Below, one piece after another: positions 12,336-34,700 of a DNA stretch of 64,000 bases. Position 1 is the stretch's first letter. The number at the start of each line of letters is the position of its first letter. The DNA is from Rotaria sp. Silwood1. Lineage: Eukaryota; Rotifera; Eurotatoria; Philodinida; Philodinidae. The notes under the pieces were generated by a model, which saw only the letters and a list, made by a program, of their open reading frames with translations, searched no databases and was not told the origin of the DNA. Where the stretch lies: the NCBI GenBank assembly GCA_905250075.1, contig CAJNOP010000016.1, positions 1,273,661 through 1,337,660 of the forward strand, given 5' to 3'. The position numbers and the translations under genes are program-made.

Positions 12336-15300
12336 GATGATGAATGATAGCCAAGTGATATTATTTTAATTAAATCTTCAGTAATTAATGTTCCGGTTCC
12401 GGTTCCGATTTAATTGTTTCTTCGAAAGAATTTTGTTTCTTTTTTTTGACACGCAATATACACTTTTTATGTGAAAGAGTTTAGAAAAAAAGAAGAGATC
12501 ATCCGTTAAATGTATACCGTTATATTTTTACGTAAAATTAATGAAATATATTTTGTTTTTATAAATAACAGTGAATTTGTCATATTATACAATAAGATAT
12601 GAAAATATTGAACGAAATGAATTGATTAAATACATTCAAGAAGATTTATCTTGATTTATCAATAATTAAACATTCATTAAATAAACTCATTTAAGAAAAA
12701 GATTTGATATCACTGGTAAATAGTTATATGATTTATGATAAATGAAATGATCTTAGCATTATCTCTTTCATTTTGTAAAATACTATGTCTTATAATTAAA
12801 ATAATTAGCTGAACAAAGAAGCATTTCATAAATATGCGGCCTATTATTAACGCCTCGATCCTTTTTTGCCAATTACAATTTAAAATGAGTTATAAACACT
12901 CACACCTCTTATCACTGATTGTGACGGGTACTTCACTGTTAAGCAGATAGATTTGATTGTGTCGCTTTCCTATGAATGAATGACTTCTAAATAAAAAAAG
13001 AAGGACAAAATAATAGAAGAGTTTTTAACATACATCAAACCAACGATTCAACGAAAAGAAAAGTTCTTTAATTAGGTTGTTTTTTCATCTTAATATTTAG
13101 GCTTGAATTATTACGGAAGTTAGAATTTAAGAAAAAGACAAGTACATAACATCTAATTGAATAATTTTTCAATTAACATTGCATAATCTAATGACGAAGC
13201 TTGCATTAAATTATTCGAAGTAAGTGCATTTATGAACCAGTGCAAAAACCTGCCGATAATTTAAAAATATGACCTACTTGTGTAACAGAAAGAATCACTA
13301 TTCATATAACATAGAAAGAAAAACTTATTGAAAATAAATTGAACTGATGACGTCTTCTATATCACATTAACTATATTTATGTAATTAGCTGTATTGACAA
13401 GAATCTAATCAAGTCACGAATAGTAATCACATCTGTATTTATCTATCAAAATCAGGACATATTTCGGAAGGAATTTTCATTAACGCTTATCAACTTGTAA
13501 TTTGATATGTTTCGGAACATGGAAAATTAAAATAATTAGATTATTAAATCTGGATGACACATTTACTTGTTTTTGAAGAGTGTCAAACTTCAGTGTATTT
13601 TGACATAGAAAAAAAGTTGTTTTTTTTAATCCGTCTACTATATCAACACTTCTCTAGATTAATTAATCCAATCTGAATTAATAGAAAGAAAGTAGAAACA
13701 TAAATAGTTTTCGTAGAGCAAGATCATACAGCTTGACATATTAAATGTAAATAAAAGATCAAAGATAAAAAGACGACATGAAAATATCTGTCAACCAGTA
13801 GTAAATTTTGATGGTTTCTCTGAAAAATGCATTTTCTAATTTGGAAATTTCTGTGCGAGTTAAGCATTATTGAAATTATCTCTTTGAACTATCCTTATAT
13901 TGCCAATAACAGAAAAGATAAAAGCATATGTTTTAATAGAGTCAATTAAGCGGATAATTTAAATGTATAGTCACGTTGGATCAAAGTTTTATGAATCCAT
14001 TTAAAATCCTTCACCTTATATAATTAGCAAAAAAAAATGCGGAGAAAAAAAGTATTTGTAGGGCAAAATGTCATTCCAACTGCGTATTTCACAATACGCG
14101 TTGTGTCACGAACAGTTATCTAAATTGAGTTTTCATACAAAAAAAAGAACTTTCAAAAGTCATAATTTTATCAACTGAACTTTATAATCAGAGATTAACA
14201 ATTATATTTGTATTTATCATATATATTAAATAACAAAACCTAATAATATTTCAGCTATCAATCCTTAACTAGAAAGTTAAAAAAAAAGAGAAGAATTCAT
14301 TTTACCCACTAGAACATTTTCTTCTTACCGTAATAATTAATATCTGTGTTTCTAAACCATGTTTATCATGTTCTAACAATGCTTAAGACTCATGACAAAT
14401 TTAGAAACTTTATTTTATATTCATGAAAAAAACTATTATAATTTAGTTTGATAAAACAATAAACTCTAATCTTCAATATATTGATCATGAAATCGACGGT
14501 GTTACTTTTATTGTTTATAATGAAACGACACCAGAGCCGATTGTCAGAAACAACAAAATGAAACGATGACATATATTGAACGACAAATCTATGCTAGTCT
14601 TCATGTTCACATCTAAGTTATAATACTATGTTAATAAATGTTTATAAATGCTTTATAGAATATGAATTTCGATCTTAATCAATAACCTTTCTTGAATAGA
14701 AAGCAAGGAATACATTTATTGCAATAATGGAATAAAGAATTTCCATAGTATTTATTTCTGAAACATTTTGAATATGACGATTATATATCGATATGACAGA
14801 ATCAATAACTTCTCAATCGAGAAACAAAACTGTGGTTTTTCATGTAAAAAAATTCAAAATATCACAGAATAATCTAATTATTAACTTACTGTAAGATTTT
14901 ATGAGACTCTCGATATAAGATCGCTGAAAAAAATCTCATAGAATTTTTATTATAAGAATCTTACAAAAACAGCTAGTACTAATTGTAGCAATTGTTATGA
15001 AATCTTGTATCATGGTATTAGGGATATTTGATTACTTCAGTTTTACTCCAATCTCATTAAAATCTCTTTTTCATATGTAGTAAACATCGTTATCATATTT
15101 AACTACAGTGTAATCTAGAGGTTTGAGCTAACTTTCAACCTTGTCTGAAAGTATGCACCTGCTGACAATAAACAGATTGCCTGGCTATCATGTTTTGTTT
15201 TGCAAATTTTCAAAGAAAATTTTCGTTTTTTGAGTAGTAAATGTAAGTATCAAAATATGTAGTGGTGTATTTTTGCAGCTGAAAGACAAGAAATGATTTT

Positions 15301-15658
15301 TTTTTCTCATCATTTTAACTGAACATAATCATGCTTAATGAGAGATTGTGACTATATGATCTTTTGTCCATTAATGTATTTAATTTATTCATTCGTTTTA
15401 CTATGTTAATGCTTGCTTTTTCATAGAAAAATCATTGACTGACTCTTGTCATTTCCGGATACATAATTACATAAATGTAACTTAGTAGAATTAGATGTCC
15501 CCTTCAGCTATGTAGTTCATGACGTTTTTATAAGGCATTCTTATTCAAAAGTAGAACTTTTTTCACAAGTGATGTCGTCTTTTTTTTTGTCTGTCTTCAG
15601 CAGATAGATACTATACTTAATCGATAAATCTTTCTTATAGTCATGTCATTTAAATATG
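12336..15658. other. Intergenic, no recognisable gene
   Basis: This includes the GPCR 3' flank, with a short TTCCGG tandem near 12392-12408. The rest is AT-rich with no coding signal. A 60-codon minus-strand frame at 14390-14572 has no support. I see no further structure. Confidence 0.5.
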
Positions 15659-16061
15659 CATTCCAGATGAATGCAAAGAAGCCAATTCTGACAGGAGAGC
15701 ACCTGTTATGGACAGAACTTGGCAGCACTATTTTGAATAGGAATATCTTCGAATATTTTTGTTAGCTTCCAATCAATATTCTGGTCTGCTCTGCAGGAAA
15801 CGACCAGAAGCCATCGGAAAAATCCAGAGATACTTTAGTTCGGAATACTGCTTGCAAATATCATCGATTGTCGAAATTTTAAGGCCAGATGTGATGATTT
15901 ATTCCAATCTTTCTGATCAATTATGGCCTAATTCGCTTGTTTCGGAATGCCAGGATCATTCACTTGGGATGGGTTTTTTGCTTTCTTATGTAAACAGATT
16001 TTATTTTCATTCAATGATCATCATAATATTAATATATTTAATAAATATACAAAGGCGATGA
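15659..16061 (+). other. Coding-like remnant, unidentified
   Basis: This stretch has a more balanced base composition than its surroundings. A 100-codon frame starts at 15759 and includes RPEAIGKIQRYF and ISSIVEILRPD. A second frame just upstream reads KKPILTGEHLLWTELGS. The two are in different frames with stops between, as expected of a decayed coding region. It could be a transposase or host-gene relic, but no motif decides this. Confidence 0.2.
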
Positions 16062-16795
16062 TAAACAAGCGCAGCTGACGATAGTGACTGACAATCATAG
16101 GCAGACAGGCTCAAGAAATTGATCACCTATCATAGGTAGGGCAGGGCAAAATTAATTTTCGTAGGTCTCTTCGGTCTAGTAGTGTAACGTCTCTTGATGT
16201 TATTTCCCATTCTTGATTTAAAACTTGTGTCTTTTTTCATTACTTGCAAAGTTATATGTTATGAGCACTTGTTTGCGTTTTCCTATGTTTTTGTCAAATG
16301 TTTAAAAATAAATGCATATACAATTCACGATAAAATACTTTATGAAAAAAACCAGGAGGTAGAAACCGAAATAGAAGAACATCATATTTAAGTTTTATAA
16401 AACATATTAGAACTGATTTAAGAATTGTAGAAGAAACTGACAATATAATATTCTCAGCAATGCTGGCTTTAAGGTTGAGATAGAAATTTTTATAAGATCG
16501 TTTACCATCTTAATAGAATTCTACTAGATCTTATAGACAGGTTGTTTGAGTTGTAACAACATGCTCCAACACTGACATCACTTATGATTATATATATTGA
16601 CGTTCTTCTTCAACGAATGAGCAAGCAAACAATCTTAGGCTTTGATTATATCATGATGAAAGAATTATTCGATTGACAACATACAACTTTTTGATCATTT
16701 TCGATTTTGATGATTACATTTCAACAAAGTCTATTTAATCTACTTTCTTTATTGTTTTGAATGAGATAAAAATATAATTTTCTATTCATTGTTTT
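16062..16795. other. Intergenic, Zfr 3' flank
   Basis: Nothing coding is visible. A minus-strand AATAAA (TTTATT at 16748-16753) lies about 43 nt beyond the Zfr stop and is a likely polyadenylation signal. Confidence 0.45.
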
Positions 16796-19700
16796 CTATT
16801 GTTCTTCGATATTTTCTGATTCCAAACATGGTCGTTTAGCTGCAACTAAATGTAATAAAAATTATTTTAAATATATCTTATGATAATTCTCTCTCATTAC
16901 CTTGATCTTCATCATCAGAATATGAACGTTTTTGAAATGATTTCATCATTTTTGGTATATCATATTGTTTAAGCCATTTATTTAATTGTCCAAATGCCAT
17001 AAAACGTAAACCAATCTAAACGAAAAAGAAATGTTTTTCTTTTGAGATTAGATTAATGAATTTTTTCTTTACTTGAGCTTCATGAGTTATATCATTTCGT
17101 TCTTGATCACTCAACTTATCAAAAATATTATTTATCGAATCAATTCTCCAAGGTATCCGCAAACCCGGTCCATCTAAAAAATCAAATTAAAAAAAAACAT
17201 GTTAGCACAAGCTCTGTAGGATTAAAGTGTAAAACACGATATAGCTATTCTTGCAAATCACAAGAGTATGGTTTTATTCTAACTATGTTGAAACATATTT
17301 CTTCACTATCCTTTTAAAAATGTAATAAACAAGTAGTTCATATGTCAGAACAAGATGTTGTGGATATTCCATCTGTGACCGTGGGGAAGGGAGTGTTGCT
17401 TAAGTATATATCATAGTCTATGATGATCTTTGATTAGTGTTTGTCACGGATTTAGATCGTGTTTCATAAAATAATAAAAGTAAAATAATAAAAATCAACG
17501 AACTTGATAAAAGCAAACCACCAGAAAGATATTCAAGAACACGTCGAAATGCACCAACAGCTGATACAGATTTTGATAAAGTATGTTCAATGAGAATTTC
17601 AATAGCCTATAGAATATAAGTATGAGAAAAAATAAAAATAAAACTAAAAATAATTCATTATACTTCAGATGATAATGATTGCCAATTTGATGAAATTTTT
17701 GTTTTATAACGTAAACATCGGATTAATGCTGATGCATGTTTTCGTGTACTAATATGATTCTAAATATTTGAAAAATAAATTAAAAAAAAAACAATTTGTT
17801 AGTTGTTTTTTTACTTGAAACCATTGAACTGAATGCATTGCATATAAAGTGTTTAAACAATTTGTTTTTGTTAAAAGTTGTTCCGAGATTTGACCATCTT
17901 GTTGTTGAATAGATAATGATGTAAATGAAATTGAAACGGACATTTCTCCTTCAATAGTATTTGTATGTACTTGAATAGTTTCGTCATCTTTTTGACATTG
18001 AATATTAATTTGATTTTTCCATGTTTCCTGTTCGATTAATTAAATTAGTTTTTCCTTTCCAAACTAATCTACTTACATGAAAATTATCAGGTAATATAGA
18101 AAAAATTTTTTCAAAGAGATTCAAAGTTGGCCATTCTGTACAAATAACAACGATGTGAAACAAGTGATCAGTTTTTATCAATAAATTTTTCACGAGTCCA
18201 CCAATACGAGATACACCCAATAATGGAGATTTAGTACTAAAATTAAAATACATAAGAAATTATAAAATTTGAATTTCTTATTTCATTACATTGATGTTTC
18301 AGAGGTATTATCGATTGTCGACGGTTGTGAAGAACACAGTTGATGAGAACAAGATTTAAGAGCTGTTTCAACAGCACTAACAAATTGTTCGATTGTATCG
18401 AGCTGTAGATAAAATTTTGATTAAAACATATGATCGAATGTTCTACAGGGGATAAACCTTTTTGTATTTTAATGATATCATTTTGCAGAGAACTAAAAGG
18501 TCAATCTAATAAAAAAATTGAATATGAACAGAATAAATACTAAAACAAATATCATTAAAATACAGAAAGGTTCATTTTCTCTAGAACATCCATTACTTTC
18601 GACATGAGTAGTATGTTGTTAGATCAATTTTTTAATCATTGGAGGCTCGGCTTTTATTCCAATTATTTCTGTTATAACTATGAGTTTTCCATGTCCAAAA
18701 TAGAAATTTTTATAGATATTATCTCATTCGATTTTGATATCTTAGTTTGATTCTATTCCATGCAAATAAATCACGCAAAGCATGCCCTCTCTATTCGATT
18801 TTTATTTACCTTAAAGTCTATAATCTGAATGATTAAGGTCTATATCAACATTAATAATCAATATGATATCATATGAATGTTTTTCTATATTTTATATTCA
18901 GAAAAACTTGCATGATTGAGACTTACATTTCAATCACTGAAGAGAATATCAAATCAATTTGGTTCTCATTCTCGTGCTACATGTAAAATTTCTTTCGCTT
19001 GGTCATATTTTTACTCAAACTAAATATGAAATCGAACATAATTTTCAAGATGTGAATCTCATCTTTGTTTATTCATATCGCTTTTTCCTAGTTTATCAAA
19101 AACGATATGGACAGAACTATTCGTTAGTGGTACGACGTTGAAAAATTAAAATACTCGTATCTCAAGATAATGAACTTTCTCAGAACTAATTTTTATATGT
19201 TACATATGTGCGAAGTTATTTTAGGTATCCTAAAAAACTCAACCTTAGAGACTTTTGTTTAAAGGAATTATCAGTAAAACACTAGTGTTTATAACGTGAC
19301 ACAAAAAAGGCACTGACTTTGACATAATATATTTTAGTGTGAAAACCCTCTGAATTCGAATCATCACATTTCAAAAACTGAATAGCAAAATTTATAGGTG
19401 ATTTAATATTTGACTACAGATCAGGTCATGCCATAGAGTGTCTCCTGATGTTTTCGAGGTTTTTTTTAATATGGTCTAAGAGATTTTCATGCAGTGAAAA
19501 TTTGAGTTTAGACCTTCAAATTTCGAAAATTATAGTTTCTACTTACTAGATTTCTTGTTGGTATTATTCGTTCATGTAATTTCATCAAACATTTCGTATC
19601 ATTATCAATATCTATTAGATTATTAGTGTTATTAATTATTTGCCAATCATTCGTATTTTCGTTTGTTTCATTCACATGTTGTTTTTGGCTTGATGATTTA

Positions 19701-21459
19701 TTATCATCAACTTGAAAAATCGAATTAACTTTTTTCTATAAATAGAATAAAGAAAAATTATTTCCTAAAGTCTCTGTTGTTTTGTTACTTTATAAAAAAG
19801 TCGATGACGTTTTCCTTTTAAATGTGCATCTTTTGTATTCGAATCATGAAATTTACAATTACACAATTTACAATAATAAGATATTGGTATATTTGCATCA
19901 TCATATGATATTTCAATATATTCTGAACCTAATAATTTCATACTATATTCATTTAATTGTTTCTCTTCATTAGTTGTTACTGTTTGTGATTCATTAATAG
20001 GAATTAATGGTTGATTAACCGTCTGTGGAATAATTTTACCTAATTTACGATGTAATTTTACAGTCTAATGACAATATTATGATTGTAAATGAAGGAAAAC
20101 AAAATATTATTCAATTACTTTATTATGTTTACTTCCATCTAAATGTGCTTTATAAGCATCAGAACTTGTACAAGTTATATCACATAAATCACATCGAAAT
20201 ACATTCTGATTTGTTTGTTGATTTAGAGAACTAGTTTCTTTTTTCTTATGTTTTGAACCATTTAAATGTGCTTGATATGAAGCATGATCACCACATGCTA
20301 TACGACATGTTTCACAATAATACGTACGTGTTGAATTTGTAGTCTTAGAGATATTATTTTCTGAACAATGATTAACATTTTGTTGAGATAAATTTGATGG
20401 ATGATAATTAGCTATTAATGGTTCAGGTGGAGGAGTGAAAGCAGCTAATGTTTCAATAGCTGATTGATTGTAATGATTATAGCCTGAAGAAGAATGTTAT
20501 TTGATGAAATTAGAATAAATACTAAGAGCATAATGAATAAGATATAGAAATTTACGTATAAAACGTGCAAAGATGAAAAAAAAAAGAAGTTTTCTGGTAT
20601 GATCGAATTATAAAAACCTGTTTTATATTTTCTCGTTTTTTATTCTAAATTTAGAATATTTGATAAAATATATTAAGATAAACCAGGTATAAAAAGACCA
20701 CCTGTTATTATCAATTACTGTTTTTGAAGTGCTAAATCATAAACATATTTTTCATTTCAAGAGTTAGATCATAATTCACGATTAACCATTCATACTTCGG
20801 AAGAAATAAATGAATTAATTTCTACTAGCACATATTTTATTATATAAAAATATAAATTCGATCATGTTCACTATTTTGAAGTAAGAGAATTTAGTCTCTT
20901 TAAAGTTATTGACAGTACTTGTTTAGTAGGCGTTTCACATTGAATATGGGGTAGCATTAAGAGTGGTCTCTTCATTACGAAAAAGTCTTTCATCTTTCGA
21001 TATTATATCATATCAGAACATGGGACACCTGTCTATAGTGGAAAGCAATAACTTTAATATCATTATACAATACATTAAAAAATAGTGAAACACTTGCTAA
21101 ATGAATACATTTTAGGTTTTTATATCTAATAAGCTTAGTTAAAGTTCTTCGAGTTCGTAAACGTACCAGTATATGGCTGTTGAGTTTGTATTGAAGAATA
21201 CATTGGATAATTCCTATATTGAGGCATTCGTGACTAGAATGAATAAAAAATCTTAAAATTTGTTTTTCGTTTGATGATGCAGAGAAATATGTTCACTTGT
21301 GAAAGACTATTAGGAAATCTTGGACCATATAAAGATTGCTGTTGAACTGCTTGAGAATATGGAAGGTTACTAAATATCAAAAAACTAAAATCATATTTGA
21401 AAAAAAACAAAATCTATGACATACTTGTACATAGGAAAGTTTACTCTATTGTTAGACAT
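16796..21459 (-). CDS. Zfr: Zinc finger RNA-binding protein with DZF domain
   Basis: Fourteen exons on the minus strand: 21425-21459, 21297-21369, 21167-21233, 20119-20483, 19789-20064, 19547-19735, 18290-18402, 18077-18236, 17815-18027, 17664-17759, 17504-17606, 17073-17173, 16901-17015 and 16796-16845. They join in frame to 651 residues. Three C2H2 U1-type fingers (about residues 113-137, 155-178 and 245-270) include YYCETCRIACGDHASYQAHL and FRCDLCDITCTSSDAYKAHL. The C-terminal half is a DZF domain, the nucleotidyltransferase-like dimerisation fold of ZFR, ILF2 and ILF3, with GVSRIGGLVKNLLIKTD, NHISTRKHASALIRCLRY and NGPGLRIPWRID, followed by a KRP tail motif. Family members bind double-stranded RNA and affect splicing and mRNA regulation. 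The protein is shorter than vertebrate ZFR (over 1,000 residues), mainly at the N-terminus. Introns 3 and 6 are large (683 and 1144 nt); the others are tiny. Confidence 0.95.
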
Positions 21460-21754
21460 GTTTTTTTCTAATTGAACACAAAAGAAAACAATTGATGCAA
21501 TGAAGCAAAACGAAAGAAGAAAAGCGGTTTTAAAACTATTTCTCTCTTTAACCAGGGTTTATATTGATAACATTATCCAATCATAGATCTTTTGACATCG
21601 AGCACCCTCTTTTGATTGTTCTATTTGAATGGAAGAAAACTTTGACGATTCCATGCAGTATCTTGATTATATCTCTATCAAGTGCACTTTTAAATATAGA
21701 AGCCATAGATAAGAACCTTATTTTAACTTGTTACCCTTAGATCTGAAACAATCT
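21460..21754. promoter_or_regulatory. Shared divergent promoter region of Zfr and ClpX
   Basis: Only 295 bp separate the two start codons, which point away from each other. Both promoters and 5' untranslated regions must fit here. It contains a CCAAT-like string near 21577. The bidirectional-promoter role is inferred from the geometry, and I identify no specific factor sites. Confidence 0.5.
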
Positions 21755-29692
<7,938 letters not shown>

Positions 29693-31739
29693 AAAAAAAT
29701 TATATACAGTATTAAGCAGTATATCTCCTATTTATACATATTTCTGTATATGTATTTGACAGAAGGCAACTTATTCTATCTTGTTATTTATGTCTTTCTT
29801 TAAGTAAAGCGAAAAACAACTTTGCTTGTAAATAAACGTAGATCAAATATATATGTAATTATATATAAAGGTCGAACAGACAAATAAAAAATTATATCGA
29901 AGATCATACGAATACAGTAAACGACAAAAAAAAATGTTTCTGATATATTCAACATATTTTCTTGTGTGTTATAGCTATCGACATTTGTATAAAAAACAAT
30001 TATTCAAACTATAAAAATTTTCTATTTGATTTCAAGTTTGATTCGTATAAAGGAAATCTTTGTTTCTAAGCAAAGAATCTTGAGTGGTCATTGTGTGTAC
30101 TATTATTAAGATATTGAAGGAATAAAATTTTCGATGCAGTTATCTATCGAGACGATAGAATTATTATTCCTTGGTCTCAAATACAAGTTAAAGAATAACG
30201 TGTATGCCATCACTTTTCTGCAGCAAATTTTATTTTACGACCATACTTAGATGTTTCCTAGAGGACACTACAGACTAGGAATGCGATCGTTTGGTTTAAA
30301 TTTCGAACAACTTGCACTGATATCATGTCTGCTATAGAGTACATCATGATATAATATTACGAACAGATCATCGAACTGAATTTATGCAAAAGGTGAAAGA
30401 CAATATGTGTTCCAAAAAGTGTGACATCAGCTTTTTCAAACTTATGTTTCATATAGATGACAACGGATTTCTATAGAAAAGTAATATTTTTATTATTTAT
30501 CAAGTATTTTAATAAACAAGTCCAGATACACTGTTTTCGATGTTTGTGTGGGTAATTCTTAATATGGTGTAGAAGTTTATTTTCATGATGGATCATTGTT
30601 AATAAATTACCCCAGTGTCTATCAGTAAGTATGCTTTTGTTTTTATCCATCCTGAATAACAACATTTAATCAAATTACTATTGACAAATAACATCTACTA
30701 TTTATAAATAAAATATTCAAACGACAACAATATAAGAAATACATAATAGTGATATAAAAAATCACGATAAGACAAATTTTAGGGATTCATAAAATGAATC
30801 CATCACTTCAATTTGTTATAACTGTCACCTTTTAAAATAGAGTCAATTGTAGCGGGTCTTGGCTTCTACACGATCATAGCTATAATACATTATAAATATT
30901 TTTTATTGCATAAAACAAAATCAAAGTTTCAATCTGCATTTCAGATACATGGACTATAAAAGTCAATCGTTCTTTTTTGTTCGAAAAAGTCATCTAATTA
31001 AAGAAGTATTCATCTATTACTACTGTTTGTATTTGATTCTCTACTAGAAATAGAATTTGATGCTTTAATACCGAAATAATGTTAGAAGTTATTAATTTAG
31101 TCGTTTTACACTAAATACTCAAACGGACGGATACAGAGATGTGAGTAAACAATTAAATTTAATAACTATTTTTTTTTTTTTATTAATATATTATACTCTG
31201 TTACATGAATGTAAAGATATGCACTTTATAGTTAGTTCATTTTCTTTGTTCGTCATTTGTTAAAGTAACGCACGTTTACCTCGATATGTACAAGTTAACA
31301 AAAGAATTACAGTCAAATATATCAGCAAACATTTTGCTTTTTTTTGTTTATACACTATCTATATTTATCCATTTAATAGCTAGAATTTCTGTTTCTTTAA
31401 TCGAGGTATTACATAGTTCTTTGTCTTTCTTTATCTATCTATCTATCTATATATATATAATCATCTATGAACATGATAAAGAAAGGCAGTCTAGGTCAAT
31501 TTGATGCAATCGAGAAAAATCTAGCGAGAGAGAGCAAGTGATATCATTGTTATCGATCGAAAATAGAAAAGCCGTGTTATTGTTGTTGGTCGACTTCACT
31601 TTGCACACAAACACAATCAATATCGGACGCAAACGCGCATTACATAGATCGAAAAGAATAACAAGACGAGGCACAGTTTTCTATCGCCATTTTTATGCGT
31701 ATTATCGACATTACCGTCGAACTTCCATTAAATTTCAAG
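29693..31739. other. Intergenic between ClpX and the chitin-binding gene
   Basis: ClpX 3' flank, then AT-rich sequence, then the 5' flank of the matrix-protein gene. A TATC/AT microsatellite lies at about 31433-31460. GC content rises from about 31490 to the start at 31740, consistent with a transcribed 5' leader. I see no other gene. Confidence 0.5.
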
Positions 31740-34700
31740 ATGAAACAGGTATGAAAACTATTATTTTTTGTTTCATATAAAATATATAATATATTATTTC
31801 ATATGATAGGTTCATTTGACACTATTATTGTGTCTTCTATTGGCAAGTGGTGCCACTGGTCAATATAACCCCGGTAAGAAAGTTATTAATCATTATATTC
31901 AAATGTAAATTCGTTTTTTATCGGCTTGTTTTTTGTTTAGCTGCCTTCTTAGGTCATCGATTTGCTGGACAACAATACGGTACGGGACAAACAGATTTAG
32001 GCAGTTATGGTCTTTTTCCCGGAGCTAATGCATTTGGAAATTTTGGTCAACAATCAAATGGTCGCTTGCCCAGCTCAGCTCGTACGGCTAGTGTACCATC
32101 TGCTAATAGTTTGGGACAATACAGTCAACAATTAAGTGATCCATCCATATCCGAACAATCAAGTTATACTCAACAATCTGCTCAAACTACTGTTAATCAA
32201 CAACCAGTTGCTGCTGCTGATGTTAAATCATATGCTTCTAACGTTCAATTTCCACAACGAGATGTATCTTATGGTGATGTTAGCAATGGTGGTATATCGA
32301 ATGATGATAGTAATAGATATAACAGACCTTACGCTGAACCTACTGGTGCACCATATGGTATCCAATCAACAGGTGAAATTTTAATTTATCAACCAGAAAA
32401 ACTCGATCTTTCCAAATGTGGACCAAGTAAGATCAGTTAAATAACAAAATGAAAATCATTCTCAATTTTTCTTATTGTTTTTTTTAAGCACCAACAGTAA
32501 ATCCATGTACACTATTTGGTTCACAATATTATCCATTACCTGGTTATCCACATTGTTATATTCAATGTGCATTCGGACGTTTATTTGTCAAACCATGTCC
32601 AACTTATCTTGTATGGAATCCACGTGTTAATATCTGTGATTGGCCAATAGTTGCTTCTCCGATTAGTAATGATGATTATAGTACAACATCGTATGGTAAC
32701 AGTGGAAGTAAGAGTGGTTCATCTTCTTATGAAACTATGAACAAGAACTATGCAATGTCATCAACTTATCCATATGGACGAAAGAAACGTTCAACAATAG
32801 AACGCAAGAAACGTAGCTTTGGAGCACATTATCAAGGTTTAACGTTACCATCTGCTGCTTATCAATATCCAGGTTATTATGCAACACCTTTTCCATATCA
32901 ACCAGGTCCACCTCGTAAGTACTATTATCTTAAGTCATTTATGAACAATTGTTCATTGCTTTTATTTTAGATATACCTGTGACACCTTTTAATTTACCAG
33001 GTCCAGTTAGTTTTCCCGGACAAGTCGCATTTGCAGGTATTCCATCTACATTTGCAGGTTCACAAGCACCGTAAGTTATATCGAGTTTATCACTATTAGA
33101 ATAAAACATTTGTCAATTTTCTAGTCAACCAGTAGGCACTCCATTATATGCTCCAACAGAACAAGCAATGATAACATATGTTCAAGCAGCACCAGCACCT
33201 GTACCAGTTACTCCAGTAACACCAGCCCCTGTACCAGTTGCTTCGGTACCATCAGAATTTGCACCAGCTGCTCAACCTCGTAGTATGTCATCATCTGGTC
33301 AATTCTTTGTCGATATGCAAAATGCTCCAGATAAAGTTAATCCAGCAGTAGTTCCTGCAGCTCCATCAGTAGCCACTACTTCATCATTTTTTCCAACCGT
33401 TCCATCAGCAGCTTATTCGTATGTTTGATCGTTGTTGTAAATTAAATAGGTAAATTTTAACACAACTTATTTTTAGATCTCCAATGTTCCCACAGCAAAG
33501 CGTCGCATCTGCTGCTTCTTTTGGTGCACCCACACCCGTTTCCTTTCAAGCCACATTGAGTAAGTTTTCTTTCATGTATTTAATTTCATTTTTCATTTAT
33601 TTCGCTTTCTTTAGTTCCTGGTCCACTTTATCCATATGGCCCTCCACATGGTGGACCGTTTGGTCGTCGGCCTCCTCCTCCTTCACCTCCAGCTAACCAG
33701 AATCCTATGCCTTTTGGACTTTTCGGTGGTCATCCTATGGCACGTTATGGACTTTTTGGTGGTCAGCCTCTCTCAAGTTTTAGATTTCTTGGTGGTCCAC
33801 AACTTCCACCTTTCATGCCTTTTGGTGGTCAATCTTTCCCACCTTTCATGCCTTTTGGTGGTCAATCTTTCCCACCTTTTAGACCCATTGGTGGATCATT
33901 CGGTTCCAATCTACCTACCAGTGAACCTCTTGGCTCAGATTTCGAGTAAGATTCTTCTTCTAATGTTTTCTCTTCTTTCAAATGCATCTACCTCATTGTA
34001 TTTGTAAGGAAAAAAGTCGAAAAAAAAAACATTCTTTAACTTAATATAATTTCTTCATTCATTTTCTATTTTTTTTTAAAGACTTCTTGTATACCCAGCT
34101 GATGATGATTCCAACGAAAATCGTGAAGATGGTGCCTCGTAAGTATTATTGCATTATTTGTTTATTATTATTTTTGATAATAATAATTTTTTCCTTGGTT
34201 TATATTAATAGTAAAGGTGATGGTAAAAGTGACGACAAAGTCAATAAAAATGGTAGCAAAACATCAGATAAAGGCAATCCAGGAAAATCATCTTCGTAAG
34301 TTACCTTATTTCTAAATGTATGCCAATATGTTTTTTTTTTTTTGGTATGTAGAAATGGTGATTTCAAAAATCGTGGAAATAAAGTTAGAGATGATGATTA
34401 TGATGATGAAGAATATGATTATCCAAATACTATCTATCGTAAAAAGCGTCAATATGGCTCTTATGGTACAACTGTTTCACAAGTATCAACAATTCCTGCA
34501 GCTGAACTACAACAATATCAAACTAGTTATAACCCGCTTCAATCTGCATCGTTTAATTCATTACAACAGCCACGTTTAGTTCCAAATGAATTAACTCGTC
34601 AACCATCACTTAAATGTATGATATTTATTTTTCTTTGTGTTTTCTTGTATAATTATTTATTTTTATTTAGTATCACCATGCTTTAATAAATCACCAAGAA

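Noticed and set aside
12392-12408. TTCCGG triple repeat as a regulatory site
   Set aside because: It is a very short tandem in the GPCR 3' flank with nothing to support a function.
15759-16061. 100-codon frame as an intact transposase
   Set aside because: No DDE or other catalytic motif, no terminal repeats found, and upstream coding-like sequence is in another frame; kept only as an unidentified remnant.
33636-34007. Alternative 123-codon frame in the matrix-protein gene
   Set aside because: It is an out-of-frame shadow created by the repeated codons of exon 8. The chosen frame joins both neighbouring exons in phase.
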